Below, piece by piece: positions 35,193 to 43,374 of a stretch of 64,000 nucleotides of DNA. How positions within the stretch are numbered: position 1 is the stretch's first letter; every line of letters begins with the position of its first letter. The notes beneath the pieces are model-generated. The model was not told where the DNA came from. It did no database searches and was given only the letters and a program-made list of their open reading frames with translations. This DNA is from an uncultured Pseudomonadota bacterium (lineage in GTDB: Bacteria; Pseudomonadota; Gammaproteobacteria; Steroidobacterales; Steroidobacteraceae), in assembly GCA_903828595.1 (NCBI GenBank), contig CAIKMS010000016.1:186001-250000 (forward strand), given 5' to 3'. The position numbers and the translations under genes were made by a program.

Positions 35193-36107
35193 TCAGTGCG
35201 TGCTGCCTGTGGGTTTGCGGAAACGCAGTGTAAATCGATCACTCTCACCGATGCCTAGGTAGCGATCGCGATCTTTATCACCTAACCGCAGCGTGGGTGG
35301 CAAAGCCCAGACTCCTTGGTCATAATCCTTCGTGTCGCTTGGGTTGGCGTTAATCTCGCTGGATCCTAGATACTCAAAGCCAACACTTCGAACCAATTCT
35401 ATGGCCGCATTCTCATCGACATAGCCCAGTTTTAATTGGCTATCTGCCGACCTGGAAGGCGTCGCGCGATTATCCTCCAGTCCAAGTATGCCGCCCGGTT
35501 TTAAGCTCAGATAGATTGCGCTGAGCATCGCTCTGGCGGTGTCCGGAGTGACGAGCCAGTTATGCAGCTTGCGCAAGCTAAGTACCAGATCGACGGAGTT
35601 TGCTGGTACAGGTGCCAGCGCGCCGGGCGGTTGTAGGGCTACGAGGTGCACTTTGCTATAGCTGGCTGGGTCAGCAGCAAGCTTCGCCTGGAAGCCTTTG
35701 CTGGTGTCTTGGTAGAAAGGCTGCTCGGATTTAGGATCCCACTGCGCGGCGATATAGCGGCCTCGCGCCTTTAATAGTGGCGCTAGAATTTCTGCCCACC
35801 AGCCCGCTTTATCGGGCCAGATCTCCATGACAGTCATGGTTTCGCGAAGGCCGAAGAACTCTAAGGTGGCTTTGGGGTGCTGGTAGATGTCGCGGTCACG
35901 GCTAGTCTGGCTGCGTTGCTTGCCAGTGAGTATGAGGTCCAGCTTGGTACTGGTAGCAGCATCCGTAATACTCAAATCGACAGCTGTGGTGAGGGCGGTC
36001 TGAGCGCTCGATGTGGTGCTCACCATGCTGAGCATCATCAGTGCTACGACTGCTGGCAATCGGTAACAGGTAAGAAGCCAGCGAACGGCGGATAACAATG
36101 TTTGCAT
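35193..36107 (-). CDS. Exported SAM-dependent methyltransferase-like protein
   Basis: A 304-residue protein with a signal peptide (LPAVVALMMLSMVSTTSSAQ) followed by a class I methyltransferase fold. The glycine-rich motif I is replaced by VMEIWPDKAGWWAEIL; SVDLVLSLRKLHNW and LKPGGILGLEDNRA are the later strands. Predicted periplasmic methyltransferases of this kind are widespread in Proteobacteria, but S-adenosylmethionine is not expected outside the cytoplasm, so the activity is open. A 163-bp gap follows before the MFS gene. Confidence 0.8.
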   Translation of the reverse strand: MQTLLSAVRWLLTCYRLPAVVALMMLSMVSTTSSAQTALTTAVDLSITDAATSTKLDLILTGKQRSQTSRDRDIYQHPKATLEFFGLRETMTVMEIWPDKAGWWAEILAPLLKARGRYIAAQWDPKSEQPFYQDTSKGFQAKLAADPASYSKVHLVALQPPGALAPVPANSVDLVLSLRKLHNWLVTPDTARAMLSAIYLSLKPGGILGLEDNRATPSRSADSQLKLGYVDENAAIELVRSVGFEYLGSSEINANPSDTKDYDQGVWALPPTLRLGDKDRDRYLGIGESDRFTLRFRKPTGSTH

Positions 36108-36188
36108 GGTTGAAGCTGAAACCCCTGAGCTTAATGGTCTTCAGAATACGCCGATCTATCGGTTATCTGGAACTCCCATTTCCATAAA

Positions 36189-36214
36189 ACAAACCCCGCG
36201 ATGGCGGGGTTTGT
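36189..36214 (-). terminator. Rho-independent terminator of the RRM protein gene
   Basis: ACAAACCCCGC (36189-36199) pairs perfectly with 36204-36214 around a 4-nt loop. On the minus strand it is followed by TTTTAT, 35 nt after the stop of the RNA-binding protein. Confidence 0.82.
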
Positions 36215-36248
36215 TGTGTTGGAGAGCCCGTTTTAGGGTAGGTCGCTC

Positions 36249-36695
36249 TTAACGACGACCTCGGCCACCACCGTCGCGGTCACCACCGCGGCCGCCACCG
36301 CCATAACCACCACCGTCTCCACCACCGCCGTAGCCGCCGCCACCGTAGCCGCCGCCACCACCACCGTAGCCGCCGCCACCGCCGCCACCGTAGCCGCCGC
36401 CACCACCACCGCCACCGCCGTAGCCGCCGCCGCCAGAGCGTGGCGCACGTGGTGCGCGTTCCTGGGCTTCGTTGACGCGCAACTGACGGCCACCCATCTC
36501 ATGGCCATTGGTTGCGGCAATTGCTTTCTGTGCATCTGCGCTGGGCATATCAACAAATCCGAAACCGCGTGGACGTCCGGTTTCGCGGTCATTGACTAGT
36601 TTTACCGACTCAACTGTGCCATGAGCCTCATACAGGGCTCGCACATCATCTTCGGTGGCCGAGAAAGGAAGGTTGCCGACATAAATAGTGGTCAT
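36249..36695 (-). CDS. Glycine-rich RRM RNA-binding protein
   Basis: A 148-residue protein. Residues 1-80 are one RNA recognition motif with RNP2 IYVGNL and RNP1 RGFGFVDM. The rest is a long Gly/Tyr tail of GGYGGGG repeats ending in Arg/Asp/Gly-rich sequence. Bacterial proteins of this type are often cold- or stress-induced RNA chaperones; the tail can drive phase separation. The ATG at 36695 is preferred over an adjacent GTG. A ~277-bp gene-free leader lies upstream. The tail DNA is a low-complexity CCGCC-type repeat (about 36255-36435), a likely sequencing and slippage hotspot. Confidence 0.9.
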   Translation of the reverse strand: MTTIYVGNLPFSATEDDVRALYEAHGTVESVKLVNDRETGRPRGFGFVDMPSADAQKAIAATNGHEMGGRQLRVNEAQERAPRAPRSGGGGYGGGGGGGGGYGGGGGGGYGGGGGGYGGGGYGGGGDGGGYGGGGRGGDRDGGGRGRR

Positions 36696-36972
36696 CACAG
36701 CTCACTCAAATAAAATGCAACGCTCGGTCCCTGACCGATGTGTCGCGGGGCTAAACCTCGCGCTCGTGGCTTTCATGGTCCTGTTCAATTTACAGAGTAC
36801 CCAGTTAAGAACGAGCCCGAACCGAAGGTAGATGTCGTCAATAAGCCCCGATGCTGCATTGCGGTTGCAATCGCTGTCACCATTAAAGCCGTGGATCGCC
36901 ATTAACCTCTAGAAAAGATGCTACGCCACGCCTGTCTGGGAAGCAATTTCACTCATGTTAAAGCGTGAGTTT

Positions 36973-37836
36973 TTATGAGCCGTGCGGCACGGACTGTCCG
37001 GTCCCTACGGGCCGGGTGGGGTCTTTACACCATTCACTCCAAGAGCCTGCGTACAGCCGGGCGCCCGTAAGGCCAGCCCTCTCTAGGGCTAGCAAGGTAT
37101 GGCAAGCAGTAATGCCGGAGCCGCACATGCATACAATGTTGTCGGGTTCCTGCGGACCCAACTGGGCAGAAAATAGAGCGCGCAGCGCCTCGGGTGCTTT
37201 GAATTTCCCGTCGGCACTCAGACTCTCGGAGTGAGGAAGGCTGATCGCGCCGGGTATATGGCCGGCGACCGGGTCTAGAGGCTCGACGGTCCCGGCAAAA
37301 CGCTCGGCTGCCCTGACATCCACCAGTTTGATCGATCGCTGTTGTAATCCCGCTGTCACATCTGCCGTTGAAACGCTGTCTTTAGGTTGCAGTTGGCCTA
37401 TGAAATGGCGCGGTTCACGGGCCTTTATGATGTCTGTCATAGGCAGGCCAGCGCCTTGCCACGCAGGCAAGCCGCCGTCTAATACCGCGACATGGGAATG
37501 GCCCATGGCGCGCAAGAGCCACCACGCACGCGAAGCAAACAAGCCATTGGAGCTGTCATAGGCTATGACCTGCACCGTAGAGTTAACTCCGGCTGCACTG
37601 AGAAAATCGGCGAGATCAGAGGAGTTAGGTAAGGGGTGCCTGCCTGAACTCGGCGTTGGCTTGCCCGACAGAACGGTACTTAAGTTGGCGTAAATGGCCC
37701 CGGGTACATGGCCCTTGAGGTAGCTTGCATATCCGGCCTGTGGATCCTGAAGGCTGTATTGGCAGTCAAGTACGCACCAGTCGGGGTCTTCAAGATGTGC
37801 CGCAAGCTCTGACGGTTGTACCAGCGTTTGGAACAT
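36973..37836 (-). CDS. sseA: 3-mercaptopyruvate sulfurtransferase
   Basis: A 287-residue tandem rhodanese protein. The active loop in the second domain is CMCGSGITAC with nucleophile Cys238; the CGSG(I/V)T form marks mercaptopyruvate rather than thiosulfate preference. The first domain keeps the fold without a catalytic Cys (YDSSNGLFASR). It moves sulfur from 3-mercaptopyruvate to thiols or cyanide. AGGGAGA precedes the ATG. It is divergent from the GST at 37925. Confidence 0.9.
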   Translation of the reverse strand: MFQTLVQPSELAAHLEDPDWCVLDCQYSLQDPQAGYASYLKGHVPGAIYANLSTVLSGKPTPSSGRHPLPNSSDLADFLSAAGVNSTVQVIAYDSSNGLFASRAWWLLRAMGHSHVAVLDGGLPAWQGAGLPMTDIIKAREPRHFIGQLQPKDSVSTADVTAGLQQRSIKLVDVRAAERFAGTVEPLDPVAGHIPGAISLPHSESLSADGKFKAPEALRALFSAQLGPQEPDNIVCMCGSGITACHTLLALERAGLTGARLYAGSWSEWCKDPTRPVGTGQSVPHGS

Positions 37837-37924
37837 CGAATATCTCCCTGAATCAGGACAACGTGTTGCTGTGTCTTAGGTAACGTTATAATTCGCTAAA
37901 TAGAAGTGTGGAGTCAAAACGCCT

Positions 37925-38581
37925 ATGGAACTTTACGCCTCTGAGGACAGCCCTTGGTGTTGGCGCGTGCGACTGGCACTAGAGCACAAGCGGCTGCGCT
38001 ACAACAATCATCAGCTTAACGTGACGACCCAAGAGCACAAATCGCCGGCAATGCTCCGGCTGACTCCCCGCGGACGTTTGCCCGTACTTTGTGACGGTGC
38101 TTACGTGGTATTCGAGTCTGTGGCAATTCTGTACTACCTGGATCGCCAATATCCTGAGTGGCCCTTATTTGGTACGAGCGCCCAGGAAGGCGGAGTGATT
38201 TTACGGGTCATTGAGGAGTTTCAGAATTACATTGAGCCGCACTTGATGGCTATCGTTGCTGCCATTAAGGCCCATGAATTGGAGGGCCGTCGCGATGAAA
38301 TCATGGACCACATGTTGATAGCCGCTGGTGAAGCTCGAACGATTGAGGGTCGCTTATCGAAGTCTGAGTGGATCGTAGGGGAGCAACCCTCAGCGGCTGA
38401 TTTTGTGATCTACCCGTGGATACGTGGATTGCAGCAAGCGTTGGAAGATCCAGATGCCTCGGAGCTTGCTGCGCGTTTCCTACCGATTGATGTACAGTAC
38501 CCTGCTGTCGCCCGCTGGTTTTCGCGGATTCAGTCATTGCCGCGGTACGAATTGACTGAACCGGCTACCCTTAAGCGCTAA
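37925..38581 (+). CDS. Glutathione S-transferase family protein
   Basis: A 218-residue GST. The active-site segment is SEDSPWCWRVRLAL, with a single Cys as in omega-like/beta-like GSTs, and LPVLCDGAYVVFESVAILYYL is the glutathione-binding helix region. The C-terminal helical domain contains the conserved SAADFVIYPWI N-capping box. It is likely a thiol transferase. A GTGGAG lies upstream of the ATG. A bulged hairpin with a T run follows the stop. Confidence 0.87.
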   Translation: MELYASEDSPWCWRVRLALEHKRLRYNNHQLNVTTQEHKSPAMLRLTPRGRLPVLCDGAYVVFESVAILYYLDRQYPEWPLFGTSAQEGGVILRVIEEFQNYIEPHLMAIVAAIKAHELEGRRDEIMDHMLIAAGEARTIEGRLSKSEWIVGEQPSAADFVIYPWIRGLQQALEDPDASELAARFLPIDVQYPAVARWFSRIQSLPRYELTEPATLKR

Positions 38582-38597
38582 ACAGACAACAAGTCGT

Positions 38598-38630
38598 GCC
38601 AACAAGGATTGCGTCCTGTTGGCGTTTTAT
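38598..38630 (+). terminator. Rho-independent terminator after the GST gene
   Basis: GCCAACA (38598-38604) pairs with TGTTGGC (38617-38623), extended inward by GGA/TCC past a bulged A, and is followed by GTTTTAT. It lies 17 nt after the stop. Confidence 0.75.
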
Positions 38631-38714
38631 TCTCGTGCTTAAACGTCAGAAAGTTCCTGCATGGTCGGGCTGGTCGTTTTTCATGAGGCTACTATTGTGG
38701 GAGTACTGTTCAGA

Positions 38715-40139
38715 ATGGAAAAACATCCGATTCACGTAACCTTTCCAGGCCGTCTGGTTTTTGTGGGTTTTGGCGCAGTCGGCCGTGGCGTGCTGCCGCT
38801 CGTCTTGCTTCATATCGGCGGGTTGCCTGCCGAGCGGATCATGATAATTACGGCTGATGAATCGGGGCGTGAACAAGCCGAAGCGGCAGGTGTCACTTAT
38901 ATAAACCAGCCGATTACTCGAGAAAACTTCCGGCACGTCCTAGAGCCAATTCTGGGACGGGGTGACTTTCTTCTCAACCTTTCTGTTGACGTCTCCTCGA
39001 TCGCTCTAATTCGTTTTGCTTGGGAACGAGGGGCCTTGTACTTGGATACTTGCATTGAGCCGTGGTTAGGCGGTTACGTAGACAAGGCGCTTCAGCCAGA
39101 CAAGCGCTCTAATTATGCGATTCGTGAAGAAGCACTGGCTTTGCGTCGGGCCCATTCGGATGCTCCGACGGCTGTACTAACTCATGGAGCTAATCCAGGC
39201 TTAGTCTCCCACTTTGTAAAGCAGGCACTGCTTAATATAGCAGCGGATATGGGCCAGTCCGTGGCAGAACCCGTCACCCGCGCTCAGTGGGCAACGCTAG
39301 CTCACCAGTTAGGCGTGAAAGTAATCCATATTTCAGAGAAAGACACGCAAGTTCCAAGTGTTCCTAAAAAACTCAATGAGTTTGTGAATACCTGGTCGGT
39401 AGATGGCTTTATTTCTGAGGGCTCGCAGCCCGCGGAGTTGGGCTGGGGTAGTCATGAGCGAAATTTCCCGCGCGACGGGCGCCGGCATGAGTCTGGCTGT
39501 GGTGCGGCAATCTATTTGATGCAGCCCGGCGCGGCAACTCGCGTACGGACTTGGGCCCCTCAGGCTGGTCCCTTTCACGGTTTTCTGATCACCCACGGTG
39601 AAGCGATTTCGATTGCTGATTACTACACCGTGCGTGAGGGTGAAGCGGTGGCTTACCGGCCAACGGTTCATTATTCCTACCATCCCTGCGACTCTGCTGT
39701 GATGTCGGTACACGAGTTTGCAGGGCGCAACTGGCAGGAGCAGGACAAAAAAAGAATTCTGCTCGATGAAATTGTCAGCGGTGGTATTGATGAATTAGGG
39801 GTATTGCTCGCCGGGCACAAACGCAACGCCTACTGGTTTGGGTCGCAGTTATCGGTAGATGAGGCCAGGACGCTGGCGCCGTATAACTCGGCCACCACGA
39901 TGCAGATTTGCTCTTCGGTGCTAGCCGGTGTGATCTGGGCGATGGAAAATCCGGGCCGTGGCCTTGTGGAGCCTGACGATATGGATTTCCGGCGCGTGCT
40001 TGAGATTTGCCGTCCGTATTTGGGGCCGTTGGTGGGTGAATACACCGAGTGGCATCCGTTGACGGACCGTGGTCAGTTGTTCCCTGAAGATCTGGATGAG
40101 ACCGATCCCTGGCAGTTCAAAAACATCCGAGTCGTTTAA
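38715..40139 (+). CDS. hss: Homospermidine synthase
   Basis: A 474-residue enzyme, matching the ~475 of bacterial homospermidine synthases. The NAD-binding Rossmann start is RLVFVGFGAVGRGVLP; THGANPGLVSHFVKQAL, DTCIEPW and the long C-terminal part (NSATTMQICSSVLAGVIWA, EYTEWHPL) are family landmarks. It uses NAD as a prosthetic group to join two putrescines (or spermidine and putrescine) into homospermidine. The ATG at 38715 matches family length; upstream in-frame starts are weaker. The stop is 3 nt from the convergent greB stop. Confidence 0.92.
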   Translation: MEKHPIHVTFPGRLVFVGFGAVGRGVLPLVLLHIGGLPAERIMIITADESGREQAEAAGVTYINQPITRENFRHVLEPILGRGDFLLNLSVDVSSIALIRFAWERGALYLDTCIEPWLGGYVDKALQPDKRSNYAIREEALALRRAHSDAPTAVLTHGANPGLVSHFVKQALLNIAADMGQSVAEPVTRAQWATLAHQLGVKVIHISEKDTQVPSVPKKLNEFVNTWSVDGFISEGSQPAELGWGSHERNFPRDGRRHESGCGAAIYLMQPGAATRVRTWAPQAGPFHGFLITHGEAISIADYYTVREGEAVAYRPTVHYSYHPCDSAVMSVHEFAGRNWQEQDKKRILLDEIVSGGIDELGVLLAGHKRNAYWFGSQLSVDEARTLAPYNSATTMQICSSVLAGVIWAMENPGRGLVEPDDMDFRRVLEICRPYLGPLVGEYTEWHPLTDRGQLFPEDLDETDPWQFKNIRVV

Positions 40140-40142
40140 TAC

Positions 40143-40655
40143 CTACGCGGTAGGTGGGTATTCGTAACGGATACCCACCACGATGTAAGAACGAAGTCCG
40201 CCTGGAGTTTCCAGGCGAACTTCGTCATCAAGCTTTCGGCCCAGTAACGCCCTGCCTAAGGGTGAGTCCATGCTCACATAGTGAGGGTGCATATCAAACT
40301 CGTCGGGCCCGACGATGCGTACCTCACGAAGTTCTGCGCTACTGGATTCAATCTCTACCCAGGCACCGAAATAAACCCGCCTTGGATCCGATGGCGCCTT
40401 ATCAACGATCACCATCCCATCTAAACGCTTGCGCAGAAACCTAACGCGCCGGTCTATCTCTCTTAGCCGTTTCTTACCGTACGTGTACTCAGCATTTTCA
40501 GACCGATCGCCCTGTGCCGCAGCGGCGGTCACAGCCTCGGTTACTCGCGGCCGCTCAACACGCCAAAGCTCATCCAGTTCGGCACGCAGTCGCGCCGCCC
40601 CTTCCGGTGTTGAGTATTGAGATCCGGGTTTTTCGCTAGGTCGCCAACGGCCCAA
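40143..40655 (-). CDS. greB: Transcription elongation factor GreB
   Basis: A 170-residue Gre factor with an intact coiled-coil tip, GDRSENAEYTYGKKRLREIDRR, whose Asp and Glu residues direct RNA polymerase to cleave backtracked transcripts; YTYGKK favours GreB over GreA. The FKBP-like domain ends SPLGRALLGRKLDDEV. The start appears to be a TTG at 40655 with AAGGA 9 nt upstream. A 9-bp inverted repeat (40153-40161 with 171-179) inside its 3' end could help end transcription from either convergent gene. Confidence 0.92.
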   Translation of the reverse strand: MGRWRPSEKPGSQYSTPEGAARLRAELDELWRVERPRVTEAVTAAAAQGDRSENAEYTYGKKRLREIDRRVRFLRKRLDGMVIVDKAPSDPRRVYFGAWVEIESSSAELREVRIVGPDEFDMHPHYVSMDSPLGRALLGRKLDDEVRLETPGGLRSYIVVGIRYEYPPTA

Positions 40656-40748
40656 TTTTTGCGATCCTTAAAATTCAGTAACAGTAGTGTGACAATTCGA
40701 GCAGCCCGTCACGGACTCAGGGTCCGGTTGCGTCTAGGCTCTCATCCC

Positions 40749-40943
40749 ATGAGCGTTAAAGTGTATGCACATTTTGTTGCCGACCTCGGAGCCAAAGGCT
40801 GTAGCGAGTTCCGCGGTATCGTGGAGTTGCTGGCCGAGGACGTTTTAGGGCGCGGCAATGATGCGCTTGCACGAGAGCTCGCTCGTGATTTTAACGTGCA
40901 AAGCGAGCATATACGTGTCCTGCGTTGGGCCCGTCTGCACTAA
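40749..40943 (+). CDS. Small hypothetical protein
   Basis: A 64-residue reading frame starting MSVKVYAHFVADLG and ending in a basic helix (SEHIRVLRWARLH). The composition looks like a folded alpha/beta protein, but I do not recognise a family. It is divergent from greB. The ribosome-binding site is weak (TAGG), so the start is tentative. A short CGAGG/CCTCG hairpin followed by GTTTA lies 69 nt downstream and could end it. Confidence 0.5.
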   Translation: MSVKVYAHFVADLGAKGCSEFRGIVELLAEDVLGRGNDALARELARDFNVQSEHIRVLRWARLH

Positions 40944-41171
40944 AGCGCATTCTTTCGGTCCGCAGCTGTAGTCCTAGAATATTGAATTTAAAACAGTTTA
41001 TTTAGTCTTTTCGAGGATTCGCCTCGTTTAAGCTCGGACTTTTCCGTGGCCGGGTAAGTTCACCCTTGTTAAAAGCCTCCCAGCGCCCGATTATGTATCT
41101 AACAGAAACAGGTATCTGCACCTTGCGCAGCGCCTGCCGTGGTTTTGATCATTAATTGTGGAGTGCAACTC

Positions 41172-41774
41172 ATGCGTTTTAAGTGGTTGGCTGCCGTGCT
41201 CAGTGTGGCATTTTTGACGTCGGGCTGTGGATATAACCAAATTCAGGCTCAGGATGAGGGCACCAAGAGCGCCTGGTCAGAAGTACTGAATCAATATCAG
41301 CGTCGTGCCGACCTCATCCCTAATTTGGTCAAGACGGTTCAAGGCTATGCGCAGCAGGAGTCCAGCGTTCTTATCGGTGTGACTCAGGCCCGCGCTGCTG
41401 CAACCTCGATTAAGGTCGATGCCGCAGATCCGGAGTCCCTAAAGAAATTCCAACAAGCCCAGGGACAGGTGTCGAGTGCCTTGTCTCGCTTAATGGTTGT
41501 CAGCGAGAAATACCCCGATTTGAAGTCCGATCAGAATTTTCGCGATCTGCAGGCGCAGCTTGAGGGCACAGAGAACCGGATCGCGGTAGCGCGTAATCGC
41601 TATATCCAGGCAATTCAGGGTTACAACCTGACGGTTCGGCAGTTTCCGTCAAACTTGACGGCAAAGATGTTTGGTTATCAGGCAAAGCCCAACTTTACTG
41701 TCGAAGATGAAGCCAGCATTTCTAAACCACCCGTGGTTGACTTTGGAGCACCTAAGGCCGAGGTAAGCCATTGA
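41172..41774 (+). CDS. LemA family lipoprotein
   Basis: A 200-residue LemA protein. The lipobox is in FLTSGCGYN, and the long helical domain shows WSEVLNQYQRRADLIPNLVKTVQGYA and VARNRYIQAIQGYNLTVRQFPSNL, both diagnostic. LemA proteins sit at the membrane and are usually followed by TPM-domain proteins, as here. GTGGAG precedes the ATG at 41172. Its stop overlaps the next gene (TTGA). Function is poorly known; envelope stress links are reported for the family. Confidence 0.9.
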   Translation: MRFKWLAAVLSVAFLTSGCGYNQIQAQDEGTKSAWSEVLNQYQRRADLIPNLVKTVQGYAQQESSVLIGVTQARAAATSIKVDAADPESLKKFQQAQGQVSSALSRLMVVSEKYPDLKSDQNFRDLQAQLEGTENRIAVARNRYIQAIQGYNLTVRQFPSNLTAKMFGYQAKPNFTVEDEASISKPPVVDFGAPKAEVSH

Positions 41775-42811
41775 GGATAGACAGAAGAACCGCCACTTCC
41801 TGCGGGTCAGGCATTGTCACCCGTTGCCTGTGCGCTGTGCTGCTTGTCGTGGCAGGTGGCTTTAGTGGTGGACTGAGTTTAGCCGCGGAACCGGTACTGT
41901 CTGCTGGTACGCCAGTGGAGGTACCTGCCGCGGCAGGTGGCTTTAGTGGTGGACTGAGTTTAGCCGCGGAACCGGTACTGTCTGCTGGTACGCCAGTGGA
42001 GGTACCTGCCGCGGCGCCGGTTATTGATTTGACGTCTACCCTTTCACCGGCTGAGCAGGCGAGAATAACGGCCAAGCTCGTTAAGCTTGATCAGGAGAAA
42101 GGCAGCCGAATTTCGGTTTTGATGCTTCCAAGCGTCGGCGATGAGGGGATAGAAGCCTTCGCCGTGCGGGTGGCTACCCAATGGAAACTGGGTCGCAAGG
42201 ACGTCAGTGACGGTATCTTGGTGGTTGTCGCGAAAAACGACAGACGTGCGCGAATTGAGGTGGGCTACGGGTTGGAAGGTGCCGTGCCTGATGTGGTCGC
42301 TAAGAGAATCGTCAGTGACTTGATGACGCCGAACTTTGCTCAGGGTCGTTATGCTGACGGTATTAATGCCGGCGTCGATGCGTTGATACGAGTGGTTGAA
42401 GGTGAGGCGCTGCCTGCACCTGCACACGCCACCAAGCAGCACTCCGGTGCAAACTCGATCCTAGAGATTGTCCTCGTCGCAGTGTTGTTCGGGCAGTTTT
42501 TAAAGTCACTCATTGGACGTGTGTTCGGCTCATTGCTGACTGGACTTTTAGCCGGCGGCGCAGCTTGGTTGTTTTTATCGCTGTCCCTGTCTGCGGTCTT
42601 GATTGGCGCAGTCTGCTTCCTTGTCCTGATTTCCGGTGGCGCCAGTAGCGTCATGTCTGCCGGTGGCAGTTATCGCGGAGGCGGCTTTGGTGGTGGTATG
42701 GGTGGTGGTTACGGCGGCGGCGGTGGCTGGGGCGGTGGCGGCGGAGACGGCGGAAGCTGGGGCGGCGGCGGCGGCGGATTTGGAGGCGGCGGCGCCTCGG
42801 GAAGTTGGTGA
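41771..42811 (+). CDS. TPM-domain membrane protein (YgcG-like) with duplicated N-terminal segment
   Basis: A 346-residue protein starting at TTG (GAGG 8 nt upstream) and coupled to lemA. It has a signal peptide; then a 27-residue segment beginning GGFSGGLSLAAEP occurs twice, identical in protein and DNA; then a TPM domain (VIDLTSTLSPAEQARITAKL, GILVVVAKNDRRARIEVGYGLEG), two membrane helices (about 235-285) and a Gly-rich tail ending GGASGSW. TPM domains occur in photosystem repair and respiratory-complex proteins; the bacterial LemA-associated forms lack a settled function. The duplication extends the signal/linker region. Confidence 0.85.
   Translation: MRIDRRTATSCGSGIVTRCLCAVLLVVAGGFSGGLSLAAEPVLSAGTPVEVPAAAGGFSGGLSLAAEPVLSAGTPVEVPAAAPVIDLTSTLSPAEQARITAKLVKLDQEKGSRISVLMLPSVGDEGIEAFAVRVATQWKLGRKDVSDGILVVVAKNDRRARIEVGYGLEGAVPDVVAKRIVSDLMTPNFAQGRYADGINAGVDALIRVVEGEALPAPAHATKQHSGANSILEIVLVAVLFGQFLKSLIGRVFGSLLTGLLAGGAAWLFLSLSLSAVLIGAVCFLVLISGGASSVMSAGGSYRGGGFGGGMGGGYGGGGGWGGGGGDGGSWGGGGGGFGGGGASGSW
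41851..42012 (+). repeat. Exact 81-bp tandem direct repeat
   Basis: Bases 41851-41931 and 41932-42012 are identical, base for base, by direct comparison. The unit is a multiple of three and keeps the frame, adding 27 residues. Exact identity in a coding region implies a very recent duplication, a contractile locus, or an assembly artefact. Confidence 0.9.
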
Positions 42812-43314
42812 AAAAGGTGCACAGGTGGATACGTTTATTTCGCCATTGGGCGACCACGCACCGATATCAACGCACACTGTTTCCGGCAGCGGCGCTCGAT
42901 CGGTTAGAAAAGTCCATACAAAGCGTGGAGTCCTCGCATGCGGGGGAGATTCGAGTAGTCATTGAATGCGCTCTGGATACTCGCTCTGTATTGATGGGTA
43001 AAACGCCCCATGCTCGCGCGGTAGAGTTGTTTGGCCAATGCGGTATCTGGGATACCGAGGCTAACAACGGCGTGTTGATTTATTTGCTATTGGCAGACCG
43101 CCGCGTAGAAATTCTGGCAGATCGGGGTTTTGGTGAATTAGTGACTCACAGCGAATGGCGAGTCGTCTGCAAAGAGATGGAAATGTCCTTTAGAGAGGGG
43201 CAGTTTGCTGAGGGTGTGGAAAGGGGTATCAAAGCAGCTGGCCTGCTTATTGCCCGACATTTTCCCGTTAAGGGTAACCGTAACGAACTGCCAGATCGCC
43301 CTGCGCTGATCTAA
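42808..43314 (+). CDS. Second TPM-domain protein
   Basis: A 168-residue protein starting at a GTG that overlaps the previous stop (GTGA). It begins with a basic segment (KKVHRWIRLFRHWATTHRYQR) and then one TPM domain (HAGEIRVVIECALD, NNGVLIYLLLADRRVEILADRGFGE, AEGVERGIKAAGLLIARHFP). It has no signal peptide or obvious membrane helix, so it probably faces the cytoplasm. The lemA-TPM-TPM order recurs in many Proteobacteria and points to a shared complex. Confidence 0.85.
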   Translation: MKKVHRWIRLFRHWATTHRYQRTLFPAAALDRLEKSIQSVESSHAGEIRVVIECALDTRSVLMGKTPHARAVELFGQCGIWDTEANNGVLIYLLLADRRVEILADRGFGELVTHSEWRVVCKEMEMSFREGQFAEGVERGIKAAGLLIARHFPVKGNRNELPDRPALI

Positions 43315-43374
43315 AGCTAGGCGCGCTAAGCTCGCCCCACGCTCGAGCGGTTGGTTAATGTCATACTAGGCGCC

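Noticed and set aside
42575..42877. Ala/Thr-rich reverse-strand frames over the TPM gene tail
   Set aside because: Antisense shadows of a GC-rich glycine-repeat coding region.
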